Assembly (NCBI GenBank): GCA_008360975.2 | Contig: CM039192.1 | Location: 7,532,194 to 7,596,193 of the forward strand | Direction: 5' to 3' | From: Lichenostomus cassidix | Lineage: Eukaryota > Chordata > Aves > Passeriformes > Meliphagidae | Length of the DNA: 64,000 nucleotides | Part shown: piece after piece, positions 56,801 through 64,000 of the stretch | Layout of the letters: each line of letters opens with the position of its first letter | Position numbering within the stretch: the first letter of the stretch is position 1 | Translations under genes and position numbers: made by a program | The notes under the pieces: generated by a model | Database searches by the model: none | What the model was told of the DNA's origin: nothing | The model's input: the letters and a program-made list of their open reading frames with translations, nothing else

Positions 56801-59800
56801 CATTTTTACTTATTGATTTAACTTAGCAAAGAAAAATGAAGCAATAGCAGACTGCTAACCTTCCTAGGAAAACCATCAGGATTATTAGTGCCTGCTGCCT
56901 TCCTCCAAGGCAGCCATGAGCACAGACCCTGCATCAAGTGGGGGAAACCAGCAACAGCAAAAGACTCATTTGGCATCAAAATATGTACCCCAACCCATCT
57001 GGGACCTCCTTTCTGTTGAGATGCTGAGGTCTCAGGAATTACAAACACACAGCTCTAGCCAGGTAGGAAGGGAAGAAACATCATGTGTGCCCAGGCAAAA
57101 CCAGGCTGAGCACAGCCCCTGGCCATGCAATCCAAAATTTTGATGGGTTTATTTCCTCAGCAGCATCCTGTGCTCTGGAGAGGGGAGAGTAGAGGTTTTC
57201 CAGAGCCCAGCTGAGCTGCCGACATGTTCACATCTGTTTCCAGCTACGCCCTGCACCCGCTTTCTGGGGGGAGGAGGGGAGGATTTGCCTTTTTTACGGC
57301 TCTATTTTTATCCTGCTCCGCGAGGCTTCGCCACTCCGTGTTTGCAAAAGCTAAAATTCAAAACATCCTGGGGAAGGCTGCCGGGGGGGAGACGCGGCGC
57401 AGATTCCCACGTCGCTGCCCGGGGTTTCGCCGAGCACCATCTGGCAGTGCCGACTCCCACGCCGCTGGCGCTCGGGTGGGTTGAAGGCTCACGGACCAGC
57501 TCCGGCTGCTGCCGCCGGGTTTATCCCTGTTGCTCCCAGAGGAGCCGAGGGAGATCATTCTCTGGGCTGAGCTGGAAACATGATGCCTTGGGGAAAGCAC
57601 TCGGGTGGGAAGGATGCTTGGCCTCGCCAACTCTTAGCTTACCCTCCCTATATCCGAGCTGAAATTGCTTCAATTAGAGATTGCGGTAAATCATTTTAGC
57701 TAAACCACCGCAAATACCCTTGTGGATACTCTTTAACCAGCTTACCCAGCTTTAGCTCGCTTCAGAAAGGAATCAGTTCTGCTCCAATCTTATTTCAATT
57801 TGGTTTCAATGGAGTTAAGCAAGTCCACACCGGTTTTAATTAAGACTGGTTTGAAACCAATTATAGTAAATTAATAGAAGTTAGGTTTTATGCCAGGGTG
57901 AAGTTCGGCACTTTGTGGCTGAGATAGGAAAATCCAAGTTCGTGTCGGAGTCTTCCAGGCTCACCCAGAACAATGTGGGGACACTTTGGATACTGTAGGT
58001 CTCGACACAGCTCAGCCCATCAAGCAGCCAGACAGCCTGAATGTTCCAGGGTGATGTACAATATATATTTATAAGGGCCTTAATATAGATCCCTAATTGC
58101 CTGTCTCGGTTGATTTATAGCGTGGCCACGCAAGCGATGGGAACAGCATGAGCAGCCAGTGAGCGCTCGGGGATGCACCAGGGGTTTGCAGACATTCACT
58201 GTGCTCTGCTCAAGCTGGCGCCCATGGATGGGGGAACAGATGTTGGTGTTTACTTAGGTGATCCAAGAATCCCACTCGTGTCGCTGGCGCTATCCCAGTC
58301 TGTGAAGGGAATCTGGGGAAAAGATTTGTTAGCCTAGCGTTGTGGGCTGCATGAAGTTTCTGTAATCATTAGTACGACAAGGGGTAATGGTGTAAAACTG
58401 ACAGAGGATATGTTTAGCTTAGATATTGGGAATAAACTCTTCATTGTGAGGGTGGTGAGGCCCTGGCACAGGTTTCCAGGAGAAGCTGTGTGTACCCCAT
58501 CCCTGGAAGTGTTCAAGGCCAGGTTGGATGGAGGTCTGAGCAACCTGGTCTAGTGGGAAGTGTCCCTGCTCATGGCAGGGGATAGGAACTAGATGAGCTT
58601 TAAGGTCCCTTCTGTGATTCCGTGATAAGGGCTTAGGTTGATGTGGATTCACTGCAGCCATGGAGCTGCAATTCCCACAGGCCTTTTGTCATGTTTCACT
58701 GCTCTGATGTTTCTCTGAACCCAAAAATTCCGATTTGTACCTATTTTAGTGGATGTCTGGACTGAATTCCATTATTCCTCTGAGGAGGTATCTTTCTTCT
58801 TCCAGTTCCCTCCTCCATGCTAGATTAAAAATAAAATTTAAAAAAAAAGGCAGCAGAGCCGTGACGTGCCACTAGCCCCGGCTACGTTAACAGCAGATCT
58901 GGCAGGTTACGGATCTGCAAAGTCTTGCTTCAGGGAAAGGGGGAGAGGTGCAAGCTTCAATTAATTATGCCACAGTTTTCTTAACACTTCTTCCTGCTTG
59001 TCTCTCGTGCTTCAGAGAAACACTTGACAAGCTGCTCCTACAGTTCTGTCAAGCTGGGAATGCCACTGTGCTGAGCTGTAACCCGCAGGGCAGTGAGCTG
59101 AGCTCTGAGCTACGCCAGGAAGGGTTACACCATGGCGCTCAAGGTGCCAGCCACTTCCTAGACATCCTGTAAACAGAGCAAACGGGAAGTTTGGAAGATT
59201 GGGAGGCTTTGGAAGAGAACTGCTTTGCCTGCTTGGAAGAAATAGTGCCTGTTTAAACTCCATCTGAGGTTTGGTTGAGCCTTTTACAGCCTGGCAGACT
59301 CCTACACACTGGTTTCTCACCCCCAGCATTACCCCTAGAGAGCACTGGCAAGGCTGCTCTGGCACGGTGTGCCACAGTGGAAGCCTTCCTTAGGGACATG
59401 TAGGCACAGCTGCTGTGCAGCGGGTGGGCAAGAGATGGAGAAATGATCCCTCTGGAGTTCATTCTCAGTGCTCCCAGAGGCAAAGTATGGTGAAGAGGCT
59501 CCCTGGGGCGAGCAGATTCACATCATGCTTTCCTCTCCTAAGAAAAACAAGGCGCAGACTTTTCACCATCTCTGTATCTCAGTTCTTCCTTGCTCCTGGG
59601 CTGGGCAGAAGGTTCTGAGGTTCAGGAACCAGTCGATGGAAGAAGACAGCAGTACTGAAGGTTCTGCAGACAGTTTCTGCCTGGTCTTCACCTCCCTTTC
59701 CAGGCTCTGCTGGGAGGTACAAGGCTGAGCTGTAGGCAGGCACAGTGGGATGGCAGAGCTGCCCCATGTCTCCTCCAAACCATGTCTCTACCCCCTTTTG

Positions 59801-61452
59801 AGCAGTGCTGAGCAGCTGTAGTGACGACATGTGGGCCATGGCTGTATTTTCACGCCGGGTACTCCCTGCCTTCGAACAAACACACCTTTGTTTTGGAGCA
59901 CATTGGCTCGGCTGGATCCCTTCTTTTTTTTTTTTTCCTTTGCCCAGATCATCTTCCCTGCAGCTGAGGGGAAATGTGATGCGATGGTGAACACTTGTGC
60001 TCAGGGAGCTGCCTGCTTCAAAGCCTGGTTTGGGGTTTCAGATATACCAAGGGGTGGGTGAACACACAGCTCCAGTGGGAAGAGAACACCAAGTTCTGGT
60101 CAGGATGACCTCGTATTTAATTTTCCTTTCTTTTTAGCTCTGTGTGTTCTCTTAAATGCTAAATCCAAACCTGGGGAAGCTGCCCTGTGTGCATCTCTTG
60201 TCTATCACTGGGAGAGGCAGAGTGGAAAACAGACCGGCAGCTTTTCCATCAGCTTTCCTGGGCTTTGGCAGCTTAATTGCATCTTTAATTGGCTGCTCCA
60301 TGCTCCGCTGAGTGTCCGTAGAAGCAGACAACATCCATAAATCAAACTGCTCAGGTTTCCATCGGTTATCTGATGGAAATAGTGGGTGGGGAATAGCCTT
60401 GGGGTGCTGGTGTGTGCCGGCTTCCCTCCTTACCACAGTTAGACATGGCCTTTCCAAAGGAGAAATTAAGGGAGAGAGCTCTCCTTGTGGCAAAGTCGCC
60501 TTTGAAATGCTTTCTCCAAATATTTGCTTTGAGCGCTGTCCTGCTAAATAAACCATCTCCCCTGGGGTTTCACTGTGGGAAAAGCAATCTTTACCTGCCA
60601 GCTCCCTGCTCTCATGTGTGGAAGGGGTATTTCCCTGAGCTGGGAGCTCCCCGTTTCCCTGCCCTCCCTGCCAAGAGTCTTAGAGACCAGGACAATCCCT
60701 AAGCCCAGAGCTCTACTGTGGTTTGACCAGTACTTCAAGCTAGCCCAGGGGCACATTTTATGTGACACTATTGCACCAAGTGGCTCCTGCTCAGGGAAAA
60801 TCACATCACGAAGTGTAAACTGGTGTCCGTGCTGTGACCCGGGGCTGAATCTGTGTGTCTGCCACGGTGTGCACGCTGGACTCAGGGCATTTGTGGCTCA
60901 TGGGGTTGGATTACAGGCTCTTCAACTCACCAGCAATCTCGTGGTTTTGGGAGGAGTTTACATGCCATATCTGAGGAGATGAGATTGGTTCAATTTAGAG
61001 CCTCAGGCACCCCTTCTTCTACCAGCTATGGAAGCTGAACAGCTCCAGGATGAACTCCCAAAAATCCCATTTTACCCCCAGGTGCTGCTTCCAGGGCTGG
61101 GACCACCCTAAGATGCTTTCTCCTGGGCTGGAGAGAGCTGAGACCAGGCTGGCTCTGCTTGGACCAACCAGATGTAGTCATACAAGGCTTGAAAATCTTT
61201 CCATGCCCCTGCCCTCCTCTTCTCAGTGCTGTGACCATGTTTTGAGTGTCTGCTCTCTCATCAAGGCTTTGGCAGCAGGGCCCTGGCAGCTCTAATTTGC
61301 TCTCACCTTGCCTCCCCAGGTACAAAAGGCCTGGAGTGCTCACCCTCCACCCCCACCATGAACTCCTACTTCTACAAGTTCATGATCAACCTGCTCAAGC
61401 GCTTCAGCAGTGAACGGAAACTCCTGGAAACCAGAGGAGCCTTCATCATCAG
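23703..61452 (+). CDS. VAC14: VAC14, scaffold of the PIKFYVE-FIG4 complex (14 exons, 3' end outside window)
   Basis: VAC14 is a HEAT-repeat scaffold that holds the PI3P 5-kinase PIKFYVE and the phosphatase FIG4 on endosome and lysosome membranes, controlling PI(3,5)P2. Fourteen exons join with consistent phases into 550 complete codons plus two bases. Each has a GT donor and AG acceptor and none is disrupted. The protein follows the mammalian sequence closely, for example [48 protein letters not shown] and [19 protein letters not shown]. Leu156, the residue changed in the mouse ingls mutant (established knowledge), is present in exon 4. The chosen ATG (23,703) has G at -3 and gives the family's MN start. 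Vertebrate VAC14 is about 780 residues, so roughly 230 C-terminal residues, including the oligomerisation region, lie right of the window. Overall intactness contrasts with the broken HYDIN upstream. Confidence 0.97.
26065..26289 (-). repeat. tRNA-Gly cassette copy 1 (inverted relative to 34,132-34,350)
   Basis: Reading the minus strand, the tRNA is followed by flank sharing 'ggatttctatccataa', 'acctcaaaa' and 'caataaaggtgcaaaagctttca' with the flank of the second tRNA copy. The similarity fades after about 150 bp. The duplicated unit therefore includes the tRNA gene plus its 3' flank, but not the 5' flank. Confidence 0.8.
26219..26289 (-). tRNA. tRNA-Gly-GCC: tRNA-Gly (anticodon GCC)
   Basis: This is a 71-nt gene on the minus strand, antisense to VAC14, beginning GCATTGGTGGTTCAGTGG and ending CGATTCCCGGCCAATGCA. 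The acceptor stem (GCATTGG with CCAATGC) pairs fully. The anticodon loop CTGCCAC gives GCC at 26,255-26,257. The intragenic A box (TGGTTCAGTGG) and B box (GGTTCGATTCC) are intact, and a TTTT terminator follows within about 10 nt. It is therefore probably a functional pol III gene for decoding GGC/GGU glycine codons. Confidence 0.97.
26297..26342 (+). repeat. 12-bp tandem repeat beside the tRNA gene
   Basis: A unit close to ctgcacagctgc repeats about 3.5 times immediately upstream (in the tRNA's direction) of the minus-strand tRNA-Gly gene. Confidence 0.85.
27107..27257 (+). CDS. VAC14: VAC14 exon 2, residues 35-85
   Basis: Acceptor cctctccccag, donor ggcaag/gtaggc. It encodes [20 protein letters not shown], then [20 protein letters not shown] and AACSIALGK. 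The conserved [12 protein letters not shown] stretch is part of the N-terminal HEAT solenoid, the region implicated in PIKFYVE contact. Confidence 0.97.
27873..28040 (+). CDS. VAC14: VAC14 exon 3, residues 86-141
   Basis: Acceptor gtgcccccag, donor cagcaag/gtaagg. The exon is 168 bp and phase 0 at both ends. It encodes [40 protein letters not shown] and [12 protein letters not shown], a nearly invariant HEAT segment across vertebrates. Confidence 0.98.
28172..28215 (-). mobile_element. Short CR1 tail, reverse orientation
   Basis: The plus-strand string cagaatcacagaatattctg followed by 'agttggaagggacccacaagg' is the reverse complement of a CR1 3' end. It lies in VAC14 intron 3. Confidence 0.75.
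28738..28800 (+). CDS. VAC14: VAC14 exon 4, residues 142-162
   Basis: This 63-bp phase-0 micro-exon encodes [20 protein letters not shown] plus Lys. Acceptor gtcattcacag, donor ctcaag/gtattt. It contains Leu156, equivalent to the residue substituted in the mouse ingls allele, which disrupts PIKFYVE association. Confidence 0.97.
29780..29887 (+). CDS. VAC14: VAC14 exon 5, residues 163-198
   Basis: Acceptor gggctctgcag, donor tcctgg/gtaggt. It encodes [20 protein letters not shown] and [16 protein letters not shown]. The exon is 108 bp, phase 0, and a conserved HEAT repeat. Confidence 0.97.
30674..30783 (+). CDS. VAC14: VAC14 exon 6, residues 199-235
   Basis: Acceptor cgctgatctag, donor gaaaat/gtgagt, with Met235 split AT/G. 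It encodes [20 protein letters not shown], then [16 protein letters not shown]. Confidence 0.97.
31749..31855 (+). CDS. VAC14: VAC14 exon 7, residues 235-271
   Basis: Acceptor ctctctgcag, donor gcagcag/gtgagt. It encodes [20 protein letters not shown], then [15 protein letters not shown], with Asp271 split G/AT. Confidence 0.97.
32561..32695 (+). CDS. VAC14: VAC14 exon 8, residues 271-316
   Basis: Acceptor atgtcttccag, donor agaaga/gtatcc (a weaker donor than its neighbours). It encodes [20 protein letters not shown], then [16 protein letters not shown] and SYDDRKK. The split codon 316 reads AAC (Asn) after joining, where mammals have Ser as I recall. Confidence 0.95.
32959..33111 (+). CDS. 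VAC14: VAC14 exon 9, residues 316-367
   Basis: Acceptor cttcactcag, donor accaccg/gtgagt. It encodes [20 protein letters not shown], then a Glu/Ser/Pro-rich, poorly conserved linker with [13 protein letters not shown] composition. The linker between HEAT blocks is the variable part of VAC14, so the divergence here is expected. Confidence 0.95.
34132..34202 (+). tRNA. tRNA-Gly-GCC: tRNA-Gly (anticodon GCC), second copy
   Basis: Its 71 nt are identical by eye to the minus-strand gene at 26,219-26,289, here in the VAC14 sense direction. The acceptor stem is GCATTGG/CCAATGC, the anticodon GCC is at 34,164-34,166, the A and B boxes are intact, and a TTTTT terminator begins about 6 nt after the gene. 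Both copies look functional. Confidence 0.97.
34132..34350 (+). repeat. tRNA-Gly cassette copy 2
   Basis: The tRNA gene and the following 120-150 bp are homologous to the reverse complement of 26,065-26,289. The flank is diverged while the tRNA is unchanged, as expected for selection or gene conversion acting on the tRNA only. Confidence 0.8.
35202..35256 (+). CDS. VAC14: VAC14 exon 10, residues 367-385
   Basis: This 55-bp micro-exon has acceptor tctgcccccag and donor aaccag/gtaggg. It encodes [17 protein letters not shown], a Ser-rich linker matching the 'S..SS.SG..VFT' stretch of mammals. Codons 367 (G/GT) and 385 (AG/C) are split. Confidence 0.93.
35257..41758 (+). other. VAC14 intron 10
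   Basis: This 6.5-kb intron has a CR1 fragment near its 3' end (41,440-41,635) and a short gggct-repeat at about 35,337-35,353. Several long minus-strand open frames (for example 36,876-37,598) show no family resemblance. Confidence 0.65.
41440..41635 (+). mobile_element. CR1 LINE fragment
   Basis: The sequence 'gataggacaaggaggaacag' through 'agatttagattaaacattag' and 'ggaaatgttcaaggcctggc' to 'agcagcctggtct' is the CR1 3' region, lacking the very end. It sits about 120 bp before VAC14 exon 11. Confidence 0.85.
41759..41903 (+). CDS. VAC14: VAC14 exon 11, residues 385-433
   Basis: Acceptor cgttctgtgcag, donor cggaag/gtaagt. It encodes [40 protein letters not shown] and LYIKTPRK, a highly conserved HEAT block. 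Confidence 0.97.
42194..42259 (+). CDS. VAC14: VAC14 exon 12, residues 434-455
   Basis: This 66-bp phase-0 exon has acceptor ctgcttccag and donor gatgag/gtaagt. It encodes [20 protein letters not shown] plus Asp-Glu. Confidence 0.97.
45541..45768 (+). mobile_element. CR1 LINE fragment with tail
   Basis: The block runs from 'gaagaaattcttccatgtga' through 'ccccatccctggaagtgttc' to the tail 'ttctgtgattctgtgatg'. It is a 5'-truncated CR1 in the VAC14 sense orientation. Confidence 0.88.
47133..47240 (+). mobile_element. Two adjacent CR1 tails
   Basis: The first tail piece ('actcggtgatcttagaggta', 'ttcaaccttaaggattccat') is followed at once by a second, different CR1 tail ('gatccttgtgagtctctccc', 'aactcagcatattctaggat'). 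This indicates one truncated copy landing beside or inside another. Confidence 0.7.
49204..49217. promoter_or_regulatory. Near-consensus RFX X-box
   Basis: GTTGCCATGGCAAT matches the palindromic RFX X-box GTTNCCATGGNAAC at 13 of 14 positions. It lies in a locally CpG-enriched patch of VAC14 intron 12. RFX factors drive many cilium genes, but a role here is speculative. Confidence 0.45.
51656..51809 (+). CDS. VAC14: VAC14 exon 13, residues 456-507
   Basis: Acceptor tgtctccgcag, donor ctcca/gtgagt. It encodes [20 protein letters not shown], then a variable linker containing [16 protein letters not shown]. The conserved head and divergent tail match the mammalian pattern. Confidence 0.95.
53117..53156. 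repeat. Perfect inverted repeat, 16-bp stem and 8-nt loop
   Basis: The left arm 53,117-53,132 (gttgccccagtgtggg) is the exact reverse complement of 53,141-53,156, with spacer acaatttg. Pairing stops abruptly outside the stem. Confidence 0.95.
54640..55193 (+). mobile_element. CR1 LINE, longest fragment in the window (about 550 bp)
   Basis: Colinear CR1 3' sequence runs from 'tgattctgcacctttactcc' and 'tctggtgagaccccacac', through 'ggttgttcagcctggaaaag', 'ccccatccctggaagtgttc' and 'ggttggactagatgaccttt', to the tail 'ccattccatgatatcat'. It is 5' truncated. No intact reverse transcriptase is present. Confidence 0.92.
57240..57545. other. Small CpG-rich patch in VAC14 intron 13
   Basis: Repeated CG dinucleotides (for example gagacgcggcgcagattccc, cgtcgctgcccggggtttcg, gctgccgccgggtttatc) stand out from the intron background. 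It could be a small alternative promoter or enhancer. No exon was recognised. Confidence 0.4.
58376..58626 (+). mobile_element. CR1 LINE fragment with tail
   Basis: The motifs 'catccctggaagtgttcaag', 'gccaggttggatggaggtct', 'gagcaacctggtctagtggg' and the tail 'ccttctgtgattccgtgat' identify a 5'-truncated CR1 in sense orientation. Confidence 0.9.
61320..61452 (+). CDS. VAC14: VAC14 exon 14, residues 507-551 (last exon in window)
   Basis: Acceptor cttgcctccccag, donor atcatcag/gtcaga. It encodes [20 protein letters not shown], then [20 protein letters not shown] and FIIR (Arg551 split AG/N). This is the highly conserved start of the C-terminal half. The donor is ordinary, but the open frame continues past it for nearly 200 codons (see findings). 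Confidence 0.96.
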
Positions 61453-64000
61453 GTCAGAGCACCCAACCAGCCTCACTGAAGTCCCTGAGCAGCCCTGGGA
61501 TGGGTGGGACAGGCATGGCAGGGTCAAGCAGCCCAAGTACCACATTCACTCAGAGCTGAAACCATTTCCTCAAGTTGCCCTTGCTCTCCAACAAACGGTT
61601 TTGGAGCAAATGGGATTTGTCTTTCACATGTCAAGGCACCATGTTTCTCTCTCCCATCCCCGGAGGCTAAGTGGCTCCTTATTAAACTGTGTTGTCAGAG
61701 CCTGTTTCATTAAGAAACAAGTAGACCAGCCGGAGCACGAAGACAGGCTTGCACTCGGAGTGCCAAGCCAAGTGAATCCCTCCAGCCGGCTTGGCGAGCT
61801 GCTCGCCCATCCAAAGCCATGTGTTTTGACGCATGGAGTTGGTAGATTTTGCTTCAGCTTTTTAGGGAGCTGCAGTGGAAGCTGGAGAGCCAAATGTGAA
61901 GGCTGGAATGCCAAGTGTCGTGGCAGCTGGCAGGGAATCATCTTTAATGCAATGAAATCTGGGGCAAGGGATATCCATTCCTCAGCTTGCTGGGAAATAA
62001 CAGGGTTAACGGTCAAGGCGAGGTGGAGAAATCAGTGAGGAGGTTGGTGGAAGCAGCTGGCAGGACCCTGGGCTTTCCTCCCTTGCTTTAAGGGATGTGG
62101 CATCCAAATGAACAGGGGGAGAGCATGAGATACAAGCAATGCTTCTGTGGGAGAAGAGTGCCACCTCTCCAAAGGCACAGGGGTGTGCCAGGTACTGATG
62201 AGGAGATCCCATCACTGCAGTGGGAAAGTACAACATGCAGAGCTCCCAAAATTTGCTAAGCTGAGCTGGGTGTGGAGTAGTACCTGCTTGGGCAGCAGTT
62301 TTTGCCCAAGTCTGGATTCATCCCAGAGATAATATCCCACTCATAGTGTCCACTCTCCTCTCCCTGGTCAGCACAGCCCCTAGGATGAGCCACCCTTGGC
62401 AGGGCAGTGGCCCCATGCTGTGTTAGGGAAGCAGGGTGACCAGACTGAGAGTGAGCCTGGGCAGGGTCCCATTTAAAAGCTCTCCTGTACTATGGCCACC
62501 TCAAACTTTTCCCTCTGGCTCTGGCAGGATGAGTTTGCATGGCAAGCCCAGCTTTCCCAGCAGCCAGACAGAGGTGCGGTGGGACTGGCTCACAGCAGCT
62601 CAGCAAGCCGAGGCTTTTTATGGTGACTCATGCCCCAAAAAATCTGGTAAAGCAAAAAAAAAATTAAAAAATAGATGACTCTGTCCTTTGTCAAGTCACA
62701 TTGTTGCTCATGTGGAGTAGATGCAGGACTGTAGCCAAAGTGGTGGTTCTGGAAGGGTGAGCCATGCCCTCAGGTACCAGTGATTAACTCTGAAACCTAC
62801 TGATAGCAGGTAAAGGATTGGTGTAAACTACATCTCTGCTGCTTCCAGAAAAAGCAAGATGAGAATAGAGGAAGAAAACTTTTACAGGACTCTCTGGCAA
62901 AGATTGATCTCTTGCTGGAGAGACTCAGTGAACGTGGGAGCCTCGTGGAGCTATTTATAGCCACTTTTCAAATTGAAGCCGTATGCGAGTTCCCACGTTA
63001 CATCCCTCCCCTGTCCACAAGCCAGCTCAGCTGTTTAGCACAGCAGGGTGAGAAGCCAGCCTCATGTTTGACTTGAGAGATGCTGGTGATGTTTCATCCT
63101 GAGCTGGAGAGCGCAAGGGGGATGCTTGAGAGACTGGGACTGCATCTGCTAAAGTGTGGTCAAGGACCACTGCTGCCTCTTTCCCAGGCTGGCCCGGGAA
63201 CAGTGAAGCAGGGAAGAAAAATAGACCTGTTAAGTTTAGGCAATGATTTCCAGCTGAAGGATTAGCATTCACAGGAAAGGGAAATGGGGGACAGGGGTTT
63301 TATTCCAGCACAGCACAGCAGTTTTCCCTGTCATGTTGCCGGTGGGCAAAATCAAAGGTCTGTGAGGTCACCATGGTGTCTGCGATTAAAGGTAGTTTAT
63401 TTCTAATCCAACTCAAGTTTGTTCATGCCTGGTTGCTGACTCTGAAAGGACTTTAGTCACTCTCCTGATATGTCCTTGGAGTCCCAGAGACAGAAGTTAT
63501 GGTACATTGTGTACTTGAGGATAGAAGTGGGGTTTGACCAGTGATCTCTGTAGGAGGTGGGACCTTCTTTTGCCCTCTAAGGACTTGTGATCCCCAAGAC
63601 ATGTAGAGCTGCTCCAGAGCCTGCCTGATCCTGGGACATGAGCGGGAGAAGTACCTGCAGCCCTCGCTAAAAGAACTCACCCTCCAAGCCTAGGTCAGGC
63701 AGAGACAGTGGCTGTGGTGGGTGGTCTCATCATCAGTAACCCCAGCCCCAAGCTGAGTATCTCAAGATGCTTTGCCAGAGAAGACAGGGTGGAGCTAAAA
63801 CACAAACTTCCTTTAAAATAACAGGGAAACAGCTCCAAAAACTTCTATAATTCATAAGGAAGTATCCAGAGAATTTTTTCTTGGCCTGTGACCACCAGGC
63901 TAGGAGATAACCCAACACTGGCACATGGTCCCTCTGTCAGTGCTGTTTGTGCATCCAAGAGATGGATTGGTCTGCTGCCTTCTCCAGTGGGATTCAGTGC
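61453..64000 (+). other. VAC14 intron 14, truncated by the window edge
   Basis: No further VAC14 exon (expected next residues resemble QLCLLLNAE) is found before 64,000, so the intron is at least 2.5 kb. No repeat beyond short A runs (about 62,655-62,670) was noticed. Confidence 0.65.

Larger units (their letters stand above)
51810..61319 (+). other. VAC14 intron 13
   Basis: This 9.5-kb intron has CR1 elements at 54,640-55,193 and 58,376-58,626, a perfect 16-bp hairpin at 53,117-53,156, a GC/CpG-rich patch at about 57,240-57,545, and an AT-rich, palindrome-bearing stretch at about 57,660-57,900. A T run lies at about 59,925-59,938. Confidence 0.6.

Noticed and set aside
1..64000. Prokaryotic-style operons, CRISPR arrays or phage genes
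   Set aside because: The sequence is clearly a vertebrate gene region with introns, LINE fragments and nuclear tRNA genes. No such structures are present.

Overview
The window is nuclear DNA from a vertebrate, almost certainly a bird. The evidence is the many 3' fragments of CR1-type LINEs (the typical avian LINE, with the characteristic tail repeated in several introns), the compact GT-AG introns, and the gene order HYDIN then VAC14 in tandem on the same strand. That order matches human 16q22 (recalled, not searched) and would correspond to avian chromosome 11. No gap characters are present. The species cannot be named from sequence alone.

Layout. (1) 1-23,460 is a decayed HYDIN-like region. 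Four plus-strand blocks still read as HYDIN exons (3,250-3,486; 5,800-6,054; 21,693-21,885; 22,991-23,087). Two of them carry frameshifts, and no polyadenylation signal follows the last. Between them lies a large inverted repeat with arms at about 7,640-9,712 and 19,635-21,105. Inside its loop, two further HYDIN-like exon remnants (18,452-18,288 and 18,220-18,042) lie on the minus strand with a stop and a frameshift. The loop also holds a CpG-rich island with a 10-bp minisatellite. The simplest reading is a pseudogenised or partly duplicated HYDIN end whose middle was flipped by recombination between the arms. (2) 23,460-24,350 is the CpG-island promoter of VAC14, with three tandem GTCACGTGG (CLEAR/E-box-like) sites just upstream of the start codon. 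(3) 23,703-61,452 holds 14 coding exons of VAC14. They form an uninterrupted reading frame of 550 complete codons, with splice phases consistent at every junction. The remaining C-terminal exons lie beyond the right edge.

Two intact tRNA-Gly(GCC) genes sit inside VAC14 introns 1 and 9 in opposite, diverging orientations. They share about 150-200 bp of 3' flank, so they are an inverted duplication. The rest of the VAC14 introns is ordinary intronic sequence with CR1 fragments, short homopolymers, a small CpG-rich patch, a near-consensus RFX X-box and a perfect 16-bp hairpin.

VAC14 is the scaffold of the PIKFYVE-FIG4 complex, which makes and turns over PI(3,5)P2 on endolysosomes. HYDIN is a central-pair protein of motile cilia. 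The two are neighbours by position and have no known joint function. Every family assignment comes from reading translations; no database search was run.
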